Positions 1 through 6,693 are shown, counted from the first letter of the stretch. The stretch is DNA of 7,316 nucleotides from Bacteroidales bacterium UBA1769 (GCA_002314725.1 DCGV01000012.1:1-7316); one strand, 5' to 3'. Numbers and translations: made by a program. The notes: generated by a model from the letters alone, not told the origin.

Positions 1-87
1 CATTGAAATCGGATATCAAGGAATTTCAAGGATAGCAAACAGACTCTATTTCAGTAGTATACAATAAGTGCTATTGTTTGGATACAA

Positions 88-537
88 TTAAAATAGCTTA
101 TTATCGAAATAACAACTAAGGCAAAATAGAGCCATTGTAAGAATAATATATAGTATGACAAAAAAGCCTTTTAAGTTAAATTGTGGTTCGGAATCGTACT
201 TCCGAGATAACGTGTCATAATCAAGTTTGGAGCCATAATACATACCGCACAGCACAAATAATAATGATATGAGATTCATAATCGCAAAAGGTTTACCCCT
301 GTGCGTTCTGAAAAACAACTCCGTATCTAACAACGAAAGGGAAGAAAAGCCAAAGATATAGCCTATTATGAAGCATAAGGTGAAAAGATTCCCACACAAT
401 AATAGTCCGAATATTGCTCCTCCCGCATACATATCATATACCTTAATTTTCTTCTTACCAAACTTTGGATTTCGTTTTATGTAAAACCTTGATATTCTAT
501 AAATGCAATATTCAATACAGTGAAGGATATTATTCAT
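88..537 (-). CDS. Small three-helix inner-membrane protein, candidate immunity protein
   Basis: A 149-residue hydrophobic protein with no family I can name with certainty. The start has a basic, aromatic amphipathic segment (residues 1-35, ending in the run KFGKKKIK). Three predicted membrane spans follow, at about 37-63, 84-102 and 123-143, separated by short charged loops. There is no signal peptide and no catalytic motif. Seven cysteines (7, 11, 48, 55, 97, 139, 142) are scattered through it. It is the last gene of the cluster, 71 bases after the double-glycine cargo gene and on the same strand. The usual place for an immunity gene is directly after its toxin, and small multi-span membrane proteins commonly protect producers from membrane-active bacteriocins. 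Small Bacteroidota membrane proteins with a similar basic/aromatic start next to toxin genes are familiar to me from memory only. Its DNA is A+T-rich in places: 15 G/C of 60 at 121-180 and 18 of 60 at 421-480. Immunity is inference; a real coding sequence is likely. Confidence 0.82.
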   Translation of the reverse strand: MNNILHCIEYCIYRISRFYIKRNPKFGKKKIKVYDMYAGGAIFGLLLCGNLFTLCFIIGYIFGFSSLSLLDTELFFRTHRGKPFAIMNLISLLFVLCGMYYGSKLDYDTLSRKYDSEPQFNLKGFFVILYIILTMALFCLSCYFDNKLF

Positions 538-608
538 ACACTACGCGTTTTAGTACCATTATTATTTTTATTAAAGAATGACATTCAGTTTATCGATAAT
601 AATGAGCC

Positions 609-1277
609 TTATAAGCCCAAAAGGTTCAAAACTTGGCTTCGCCCATCAAACCCATTCCAATAAATTGAAAAAGCAATCCCGATTCCATAATGAGGTACCA
701 AACAGATACAATCGGCAGTGGTGTCAACAATAGCAAGTGTCATTTCTTCAATACTATCGGCGTCAAATATACCTTTTGCATCTTTATATAAATCATAAAG
801 AGACATGCCAATCCCCAATGCACCCAAACATTTTGAAAATGTCTTTCCTGTTATCACTTTTCCTTCGAAAAAATGTTTTGACGTATTGCAATATTGATTT
901 CCAACGACCTTATTATAGATAACGAGTTCAAATTCTGATTTGGAGTTTGTTATTCGGAATGAACCCTGATACACCTTTTCGAAATAGTGACCAATCCCTT
1001 CATAAACACTATCAAATACTAATGCTGCAGGGGACGATAATTTATTTGAATATGAAGCATTACACACCGCCGCAGGAATAACATAAATTACTTGTCCGCA
1101 AAAATCAACATAGCCACCATAACAGGTATAGTCGGCGTTATACTGTTCGTATGTCCATGGATTCGTAAAAGTGCCGTCGCCACCACCGATACATTCCATT
1201 TGCTCGACAGCCGTCAATTGGCCATACTCCTTCGAAAGTTCTTCCAAACTTTTCTTTTTTAACTCTAAAGTTTTCAT
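609..1277 (-). CDS. Protein-sized double-glycine secreted effector, candidate large bacteriocin/toxin precursor
   Basis: A 222-residue protein starting with a typical double-glycine leader: a basic N-terminus (MKTLELKKKS), then LTAVEQMECIGGG at residues 21-33. This is the substrate signal read by C39 peptidases of PCAT exporters, and the exporter gene lies immediately upstream with a 25-base gap. Cleavage after residue 32 or 33 would leave about 190 residues. The mature part begins GDGTFTNPWTYEQY and continues with a Gly/Tyr/Cys-rich stretch (GGYVDFCG, 54-61). A mixed region (about 85-140) includes GNQYCNTS. The C-terminal third is hydrophobic and glycine-rich (about 149-165 and 180-207). There are seven cysteines in the mature part: 52, 60, 72, 130, 150, 190 and 192. 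No nuclease, peptidase or lysozyme motif was recognised. The following three-span membrane protein would fit as its immunity partner. A TATATTTG sequence at 1285-1292 resembles a Bacteroidota -7 element but lacks a matching upstream TTTG. Export by the adjacent PCAT is strongly supported; toxin activity is inference. Confidence 0.9.
   Translation of the reverse strand: MKTLELKKKSLEELSKEYGQLTAVEQMECIGGGDGTFTNPWTYEQYNADYTCYGGYVDFCGQVIYVIPAAVCNASYSNKLSSPAALVFDSVYEGIGHYFEKVYQGSFRITNSKSEFELVIYNKVVGNQYCNTSKHFFEGKVITGKTFSKCLGALGIGMSLYDLYKDAKGIFDADSIEEMTLAIVDTTADCICLVPHYGIGIAFSIYWNGFDGRSQVLNLLGL
1179..1277 (-). other. Double-glycine leader region of the secreted effector
   Basis: Residues 1-33 of the effector precursor form the exporter-recognised leader. 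Three glycines (31-33) make the cut site ambiguous. If the pair is 31-32, Leu21, Thr22 and Glu25 fall at -12, -11 and -8 of the usual consensus. If the pair is 32-33, Met27 and Ile30 fall at -7 and -4, where large hydrophobic residues are normally found. The feature is drawn to residue 33; the alternative end of the leader is at 1182. A cysteine (29) lies just before the cut and is lost with the leader. Confidence 0.8.
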
Positions 1278-1302
1278 AACGATACAAATATAAATATTAA
1301 GA

Positions 1303-3489
1303 TTAATACTCTATGTTGGCTTGTGACGATACCAAGTTGAAATAATGCCCTTTTTGCTCCATCAATTCATTGTGGGTACCCCTTTCGCAGATAATGCCAT
1401 TGTTCAGGACAATTATTTGGTCGGCGTTGCGGATTGTGCTGAGTCTGTGAGCAATGACAACAACTGTCCGGTGCTCAAAAGCAGAGTTCAAAGAATCAAC
1501 AATCTTCTTTTCGTTTATGGTGTCGAGGGAGTTTGTTGCTTCATCCAGGAACAAGAATTTTGGATTTTTGTACAACGCTCTGGCAATCAGAAGCCTTTGC
1601 TTTTGTCCACCACTCAAGCCTCGCCCCTTCTCTCCTATCAAAGTCTCGTAACCTTTTGGCATGGAATTAATCTCACCTTCCAATTGCGCCATCCTGCATA
1701 CCTCGTGAAGCCTGTCATAGTCAACTCTGTCGTCATCAAGGACAATATTGTTCAGCAACGTGTCATTGAAGATTTTTCCATCTTGCATTACAACTCCACA
1801 TTGTTCCCTCCATTTCCGAAGATTGATAGCATTGACATTGACTCCTCCTATCATAATATCCCCATAACTTGGCTTATATAAGCGGACGAGTAACTTGAGC
1901 AAAGTCGATTTCCCACTGCCGCTGCCACCGACAATAGCAGTAACCTTATTTTGAGGAATAGTCAGAAAAATGCTTTTCAGAACGAGAGGAGAATGGGCAG
2001 TATATTGGAAGCATACATTCGTCAGCTGAAGTGTATGATCTTCGGGTATAACAGAAGAACAACCTATAGATAGAAGATCATCTTCATCATCGAGCTGCTT
2101 GATTTCATTGATTCTCAGGAAACTTATCTTTGCATATTGGGCTGCAACAACAAAGTTTATGAATTGGGTAAGAGGTCCGTTCAACATTCCTATTATGAAC
2201 TGAGTTGAAATCATAACTCCGAATGTAATATCACCTTTTATCACCGATATGGCACAGAAAAATACGATGGCCATATTCTTTACTCCATCAATGAATTGAG
2301 CACCAAGGTTTTGAGTATTCGTTACGGCCAGAACGTTCTTGTTGACGTGATAGATTCTCGCTTGAATCTCTTCCCACTTCCAACGACGTTTTTTCTCGTA
2401 ATTGAAAACTTTGATATCCGAGATTGAGGAGATTGTTTCAACCCAGAAACTTTGGTCTTTGGAATAAAGAGCGAAGTATTCCCAATCAAGTTTTTTTCTC
2501 ACCTTCAAAAACAGGAGCACCCATCCAACATATAATAATGAACCAGCAAGGAAAATCACGAAGATAATCTTGTTGTATATGAGCAGGATGATGGAAAAAA
2601 TAAGGAATGTAAATAATGAAAAAATAAAGGCAAGCGAGTTGTTCATAATGAAACTCCTTATCCTCTCGTGGTCCTGTGCCCTTTGAAGAATGTCTCCGAG
2701 CAGCTTGTTTTCAAAGAATGTAACCGGCAGTTTCATCAGTTTGATCAGATAATCTGATATCAATGCAACATTGACTCTTGCAGTTATGTGCATCAGTATC
2801 CAATCCCTTATGACGTTGAAAACCATGACACTAACGAGGATGCAGATGTTCCCGATGAGTATCATGTTGATAAATTTGACATCTTCAGTCTTGATACCCA
2901 CATCAATCACGGCTTTGGATATGAATGGCAGGAGACCTTCTAGGAGAGTAACCACCAACATTATGAAAAACACCAAAGCAAATTGCTTCTTGTATGGATA
3001 GAAGTACTTGAGGATGTCAGAGAAACTGTTTTTCCTGTTTTCTTTCTCCTGCTCGGAGTCAGCAAATGTCGCAGTTGGCTCAAGTGCCATCAAAACACCT
3101 TTGCCTTCATCCTTCTGATACCACCCTTTTCTAAACTCTTCATGAGAATACTTTATGATGCCTTTAGCGGGATCTGACACCCAAACATGTCTTTTGTTTG
3201 CATCAAAAACAACTACAAAATGATTGTTGTTCCAAAACAGTATCGCAGGGAAAGGCACTTGCGTGACGAGATCTTCGATTGTGCATTTGATTGAAAGAGA
3301 ACGAAGTCCGATACTTTCTGCACCTGCACTTAAATCCATAAGGGACACACCTTCTTTTGTGATACCGCACATATCCCTCAGGTACTGCAATGAGTAGTAC
3401 TTCCCAAAATGTTTAGCAACAATTTTGAGTGAAGCCGGTCCACAATCTTGTGAGTCCATCTGATATTCTACAGGAAATCTATGTAACAT
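1303..3489 (-). CDS. Peptidase-containing ABC exporter (PCAT), C39 leader peptidase fused to permease and ATPase
   Basis: A full-length 728-residue bifunctional exporter that cuts double-glycine leaders and drives the product across the inner membrane with ATP. The N-terminal C39 peptidase (about 1-140) has the complete papain-like set: Gln10 for the oxyanion hole, Cys16 in QDCGPAS, His90 in NNNHFVVV and Asp106 in VSDPAKG. It is therefore a cleaving peptidase and not a degenerate C39-like domain. The ABC transmembrane domain spans about 165-450, with hydrophobic helices such as 170-195, 207-227, 284-305 and 307-330. The nucleotide-binding domain (about 485-725) has Walker A GGSGSGKST (521-529), Q-loop Gln569, signature LSGGQ (625-629), Walker B FLFLDE (645-650) and switch His681, all intact. 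Length is typical of the family. It starts one base after the adaptor gene ends and is followed 25 bases later by the only double-glycine cargo seen in the window. That makes the cargo its probable substrate. Confidence 0.98.
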   Translation of the reverse strand: MLHRFPVEYQMDSQDCGPASLKIVAKHFGKYYSLQYLRDMCGITKEGVSLMDLSAGAESIGLRSLSIKCTIEDLVTQVPFPAILFWNNNHFVVVFDANKRHVWVSDPAKGIIKYSHEEFRKGWYQKDEGKGVLMALEPTATFADSEQEKENRKNSFSDILKYFYPYKKQFALVFFIMLVVTLLEGLLPFISKAVIDVGIKTEDVKFINMILIGNICILVSVMVFNVIRDWILMHITARVNVALISDYLIKLMKLPVTFFENKLLGDILQRAQDHERIRSFIMNNSLAFIFSLFTFLIFSIILLIYNKIIFVIFLAGSLLYVGWVLLFLKVRKKLDWEYFALYSKDQSFWVETISSISDIKVFNYEKKRRWKWEEIQARIYHVNKNVLAVTNTQNLGAQFIDGVKNMAIVFFCAISVIKGDITFGVMISTQFIIGMLNGPLTQFINFVVAAQYAKISFLRINEIKQLDDEDDLLSIGCSSVIPEDHTLQLTNVCFQYTAHSPLVLKSIFLTIPQNKVTAIVGGSGSGKSTLLKLLVRLYKPSYGDIMIGGVNVNAINLRKWREQCGVVMQDGKIFNDTLLNNIVLDDDRVDYDRLHEVCRMAQLEGEINSMPKGYETLIGEKGRGLSGGQKQRLLIARALYKNPKFLFLDEATNSLDTINEKKIVDSLNSAFEHRTVVVIAHRLSTIRNADQIIVLNNGIICERGTHNELMEQKGHYFNLVSSQANIEY

Positions 3490-3490
3490 C

Positions 3491-4780
3491 TCACTTTACA
3501 GTTTTAGACTTCAGGTTATCAAACAAACGCATAATCAATCGTTTCTGCCTTGTAATTATTTCAGCTGTTCCGGAAGATTCAAAATCAAGAGGCAGTGTTT
3601 TACCGTAGTTAGTGACAAGACCATTGGGGAAAGTGACAGTGACCATATAGGCTTCAGCATTGCTGCTTTGCAATTGAACCATGCTTTTCATTCTGGAAAT
3701 ACCAGATACGACACCGACGAGATATCCGTATTCATCATAAGGAAAGCTTGTCATCTTGACATTTACATTTTGTCCCAATTCAACCTTGCCGGCTCCTTCG
3801 GTTGGAATAATCACTTCTCCGATAGTTTCATTCTGATTGGGGATTATGCTAAACACTTCTTCACCGGACTGTATGAAGTCATTGTCTCTGATGAATCCGA
3901 GGTACTCCAACTCTCCGTCAACCGGTGAAACGAAAACATTTTTCTCTTTCCACCGTTGTATGGAACTTTTCAAGGCAGATTTTGTGGAAATGACTGTGGC
4001 CATAGCTTCTGCGAGGGATTCGGCCTGTTCAATCGATATTCTTTGCAATTCAATCTTGTTTTTGCTTATCTGGGCTTTCTGAGACAGGATTGTGTTCCTA
4101 TAATTTATTAGGTCTTCTTCGACCGATCTATAAGACTTGGCTTTATCCTCGAATTCTTTTGAACTGATCCCTCCAACTGAAAGTAGAACACTGTCTTTCT
4201 TCAATCTCAAATAATCTTCATTTTTGTTTTTTTCTCTGAGTTTGCATTCGGCGTTCATGTTCTTCAATATCGCTTCATCAGAGCATATGGTGTTCTCCAT
4301 CTCTCTGATTAGGGTGGGATAGGCATCTGATTCTTTCAACCTTATATATGTCAGAGTCGCAACCGAATAAGAATAAAATTCTGAACTGAGATCTCCGAGA
4401 AGCAAACTGTCAGGAGGTGGGATGACATCAGTGTTCAGTAACAATGAATCAAGTATAAAGACGTCTTGGAAGGAGGCGCCAGTTTCCAAATAGGCAATGT
4501 ATTCACCGGAACAAATGTGGGTGCGGTTTGGAATCAGGACAATGACCCTTCCAGAGTTTGATGATACCAGACGTACCGGAGCTGTTTTTGCCGTAACACT
4601 TATCTGCCCATCAACTGTGTCCGGATATTGGACAATATATGATATTGCCAACACCCCACCCATGACGAAACATAACACCAGAACAACCCACCGGGTCCAC
4701 CCGACAGGCATCCTGTCTATTATCGCTTGAACTTCTTCAGTACGTTCGTCCTGACATTTCTTGTTATCATCCTTTACCAT
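3491..4780 (-). CDS. HlyD-family periplasmic adaptor (membrane fusion protein) of type I secretion
   Basis: A 429-residue adaptor linking the inner-membrane ABC exporter to the outer-membrane channel. A charged cytoplasmic N-terminus (1-29) precedes a single membrane anchor (about 30-51, WVVLVLCFVMGGVLAISYIV). The first lipoyl half follows (about 57-100, with SNSGRVIVLIPNRTHICSGE), then a long charged helical hairpin (about 135-280) and the second lipoyl half (about 282-313: VSPVDGELEYLG, IQSGEEVFSIIP). A beta-barrel region runs from 319 (IGEVIIPTEGAGKVELGQNV), and the tail AEIITRQKRLIMRLF is typical of HlyD-like adaptors. There is no lipoprotein signal; the anchor topology is the HlyD type used by type I secretion and not the RND-pump type. 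The gene begins 13 bases after the channel gene and ends one base before the PCAT start, so the three are almost certainly co-transcribed and possibly translationally coupled. Confidence 0.96.
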   Translation of the reverse strand: MVKDDNKKCQDERTEEVQAIIDRMPVGWTRWVVLVLCFVMGGVLAISYIVQYPDTVDGQISVTAKTAPVRLVSSNSGRVIVLIPNRTHICSGEYIAYLETGASFQDVFILDSLLLNTDVIPPPDSLLLGDLSSEFYSYSVATLTYIRLKESDAYPTLIREMENTICSDEAILKNMNAECKLREKNKNEDYLRLKKDSVLLSVGGISSKEFEDKAKSYRSVEEDLINYRNTILSQKAQISKNKIELQRISIEQAESLAEAMATVISTKSALKSSIQRWKEKNVFVSPVDGELEYLGFIRDNDFIQSGEEVFSIIPNQNETIGEVIIPTEGAGKVELGQNVNVKMTSFPYDEYGYLVGVVSGISRMKSMVQLQSSNAEAYMVTVTFPNGLVTNYGKTLPLDFESSGTAEIITRQKRLIMRLFDNLKSKTVK

Positions 4781-4793
4781 AAGGAATTATCAA

Positions 4794-6299
4794 TCAGTGT
4801 ATTAATATATCAATCAGCGGCATTCTTTGAATGAAATTATATAGTGTAATCTTCTGGATATTGAAATATGATCCCCAAAATCCACTTACTGCGTTGATAT
4901 AATTGGTGGCAGATTGTGACTGCGCCTGCAATAATGAATAGTAATCAGAAAAGTTTGTTCTCCCTGCCTTGGTTTTTTCCAGGAATATATGATACTGCTC
5001 TCTACTCAAATCCAACGTCTCGCGTGAAATTGAAAGGTGGTAATAGTTGGAATTGTATTCATCTGCCAACGTTTCTATTGAGGAGGCATACTGGGAAGCG
5101 TTTTGGTGGATTTGAGTTATTTTGTTTTTGTATTCATTGCTTGCAATTACCCTTTTGTTTTTGGTAAGTCCCCATTGAAATATGGGTATTTCCAGACTAA
5201 TGGCAGCATATTCTCTCTCATTAGGATTCTTGTACGCTGCATAAAAGCTATTTGCATATTGGTTTGTTCCGTATGTAAGGCTGATGCTTCCTCCTAGAAA
5301 ACTATTCTTTTTGGCATTGAATAGTGCTTGTTCGGCATCGATAAACGATATATCTTGATTGATTTCAAATGTCCCATACATTTTTGAATACCTCATAATT
5401 TCATTGCCAGTCAGTATGTCTGGCATATCTGACAGCAGCGGTTCTTCCAAGATGATAGTAGTATTGTATTCAATTCCAAGATAATCACACAGATCCCGTA
5501 AAGCCGCGGAATGCCGTATCTGAGCATCTTTCAAGGACATTTCACTGTTTGACTTGTTTATTACAATCTGACGGTAATCAAATTCTGTGATATCTCCGTT
5601 AGATAACTGCGTTTTCCCCACGAGAATCAAAGAGTCTGCAACATCGTGAATGTCTTGTGCGAATTTTTCTGTTACTTGTGCTGATAATGCCTGAAGATAT
5701 AATTTTGCTGTTTGTAACTGAACGTCTGCGATGCTTGAGCAATATTCCCTGATTGCAGCATTGTTCCTTTTATATTGTAGTTCCTTTGAATACTTGAAAG
5801 AACGTCCCCCTCCCCATAATGGTTGAGAATAAGAAATTGAAATTGGATTTGTACTGAAACTGTGAGTCTTGACTTTAAGCTCATTCAAATAACTGAGGGA
5901 TGATGATACGGAGATTGTTCCACCCGTGAATCCAACTTGTTGCTGAACAGAAAGCCCTATGTCTGAGCTGAAAGTGTAGTCATCGATATTATGATAAACT
6001 CCATCTGAAGCCTGTTGAATCAACTTCATTGACCTGTTGAATGTGAACGGATTTGTCGTAAGTGAAATAGCTGGCAATAAACTCTTTTTGAAGTTTTCGA
6101 ATTCCAGGAGTGCATTTGCATACTCATTCCGTTTCATTGAGGCCTGTGGTGATTCGAGAGCCAGCACATTTGTGCAGTAATCCAGCGACAAAGTATTTTG
6201 TGCACAACAAGCCCACGATGCCCCTGACAATTGTATTATCAAGGACATCAAAGCCAAAACAGGTGATTTTTTAACGAAATCAGCCAAAAAATTCTTCAT
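4794..6299 (-). CDS. TolC-like outer-membrane efflux/secretion channel
   Basis: A 501-residue outer-membrane channel, expected to trimerise and give the exported effector its route out of the periplasm. A signal peptide covers about residues 1-30 (basic start MKNFLADFVKK, hydrophobic core PVLALMSLIIQLSG, small residues ASWA before the probable cut). The mature chain shows the two structural repeats of the family: long helical stretches (about 48-75, 165-265, 305-330, 395-470) interrupted by paired beta-strand segments. The strand pairs include ISISYSQPLWGGGRSFKYSK near 153-172 and ISLEIPIFQWGLTKNK near 373-388. The strand-proline-hydrophobic-(W/G)G pattern in both halves is characteristic. 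A Trp before Cys31 makes a lipobox unlikely. This is the first gene of the secretion operon, with a candidate promoter and a repeat-rich control region just upstream. The start at 6299 keeps the signal peptide in full. Confidence 0.96.
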   Translation of the reverse strand: MKNFLADFVKKSPVLALMSLIIQLSGASWACCAQNTLSLDYCTNVLALESPQASMKRNEYANALLEFENFKKSLLPAISLTTNPFTFNRSMKLIQQASDGVYHNIDDYTFSSDIGLSVQQQVGFTGGTISVSSSLSYLNELKVKTHSFSTNPISISYSQPLWGGGRSFKYSKELQYKRNNAAIREYCSSIADVQLQTAKLYLQALSAQVTEKFAQDIHDVADSLILVGKTQLSNGDITEFDYRQIVINKSNSEMSLKDAQIRHSAALRDLCDYLGIEYNTTIILEEPLLSDMPDILTGNEIMRYSKMYGTFEINQDISFIDAEQALFNAKKNSFLGGSISLTYGTNQYANSFYAAYKNPNEREYAAISLEIPIFQWGLTKNKRVIASNEYKNKITQIHQNASQYASSIETLADEYNSNYYHLSISRETLDLSREQYHIFLEKTKAGRTNFSDYYSLLQAQSQSATNYINAVSGFWGSYFNIQKITLYNFIQRMPLIDILIH

Positions 6300-6318
6300 C
6301 TTGCCAGTTTATGCTAAG

Positions 6319-6349
6319 CAAAAATGGCCAATGCGACTTGGAATACAAA
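6319..6349 (-). promoter_or_regulatory. Candidate Bacteroidota-type promoter of the secretion operon
   Basis: Read on the minus strand, TTTG (6349-6346) is followed after 19 bases by CATTTTTG (6326-6319). The Bacteroidota housekeeping promoter is TTTG, 19-21 bases, TAnnTTTG, so this fits with one mismatch (CA for TA). A start site a few bases downstream would leave a leader of roughly 11-14 bases before the channel gene ATG at 6299. It is the only good match I found in the gap and lies six bases from the repeat element at 6356-6394. The call rests on sequence only. Confidence 0.42.
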
Positions 6350-6355
6350 CAGAAA

Positions 6356-6394
6356 CTGTCTCCATTTTGGAAACTGTCTCCAAAATGGAGACAG
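6356..6394. repeat. Nested direct and inverted repeat of a CTGTCTCCA box, candidate operator or RNA hairpin
   Basis: The arms CTGTCTCCATTTTGGA (6356-6371) and TCCAAAATGGAGACAG (6379-6394) are perfect 16-base inverted repeats around a 7-base loop. The 9-base box CTGTCTCCA occurs twice directly (6356-6364 and 6374-6382, 18 bases apart, extending upstream to a 13-base match GAAACTGTCTCCA) and once inverted (6386-6394). Boxes two and three form their own palindrome with 9-base arms and a 3-base centre, so two alternative hairpins compete. The element sits between the helix-turn-helix gene and the channel gene, just upstream of the candidate promoter. An operator is the simplest reading. A terminator for the upstream gene is possible, as the minus-strand RNA continues UUUCUGUUUG, but the U-run is weak. 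Confidence 0.9.
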
Positions 6395-6450
6395 AATTCG
6401 AGTACGATTTCTGATACCATTTGTAATGCCATTATGTGGCTCGGTGTCAG

Positions 6451-6693
6451 TCAGCTATCTTTTTCAACATCCCAAATCTGAAGACATTTGCTATATTCAG
6501 CAAAGAAATCATATCGCAATGCCTTGGAAAAGTTCATTAACAATTCAGAATTCAGGCTATCTTTCTGGAAAATCTTGTAAATGTGCTTTCTTGTGCAAGA
6601 TAACGCCTCCGCCAACTCCGGAGCGCTGACGTTGCGTTCCGATGCGACTTCTCTAATTCTCTTTCCGATATGAATCTTCTTGTTTGGCGACAT
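6451..6693 (-). CDS. Small XRE-like helix-turn-helix DNA-binding protein, candidate cluster regulator
   Basis: An 80-residue protein beginning MSPNKKIHIGKRIREVASER. The helix-turn-helix is SAPELAEALSCTRKHIYKIF, followed by a short helical part (SELLMNFSKALRYDFFAEYS). This layout matches a small Cro/XRE-like regulator type common in Bacteroidota, in which an IHIG start, the HTH and a final DFF.YS motif recur. The frame stays open upstream to 6771, but that longer form would begin with TTG and add 26 residues that do not fit the fold. The ATG at 6693, placed right before the conserved N-terminus, is therefore preferred. It is the only DNA-binding protein in the window, lies 151 bases upstream of the secretion operon on the same strand, and ends 57 bases before the repeat at 6356-6394. 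That makes it a natural candidate to bind the repeat. Regulation of the cluster is inference. No clear promoter for the gene itself was found. Confidence 0.75.
   Translation of the reverse strand: MSPNKKIHIGKRIREVASERNVSAPELAEALSCTRKHIYKIFQKDSLNSELLMNFSKALRYDFFAEYSKCLQIWDVEKDS

Noticed and set aside
2..67. Plus-strand frame open from the left edge for 21 codons ending in TAA, possible tail of a convergent gene
   Set aside because: An open run this short is expected by chance and the residues match no family I recognise.
61..77. ACAATA / TATTGT hairpin downstream of the last gene as an operon terminator
   Set aside because: The stem is only six A+T-rich pairs and no U-run follows in the minus-strand RNA, so it is too weak to call.
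530..559. Nine-codon minus-strand mini-frame whose stop overlaps the start of the last gene
   Set aside because: It could be imagined as a coupling leader peptide, but it is short, has no supporting signal and may be chance.
1345..1881. 178-codon open frame on the plus strand inside the PCAT ATPase region
   Set aside because: It lies wholly antisense to the conserved ATPase motifs, its translation shows no domain, and the opposite frame explains the sequence fully.
5672..5884. 70-codon minus-strand frame within the outer-membrane channel gene
   Set aside because: It overlaps the TolC-like gene in another frame, and the conserved family strand motif is read in the main frame.
6204..6215. Lipoprotein signal at Cys31 of the outer-membrane channel
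   Set aside because: The residues before Cys31 are Ser-Trp-Ala; Trp at that position does not fit a lipobox, and an ordinary signal peptide cut explains the region.
6324..6629. 101-codon plus-strand frame overlapping the helix-turn-helix gene
   Set aside because: Its translation is low-complexity and Cys/Pro-rich with no recognisable domain, and it runs antisense to the clear HTH motif.
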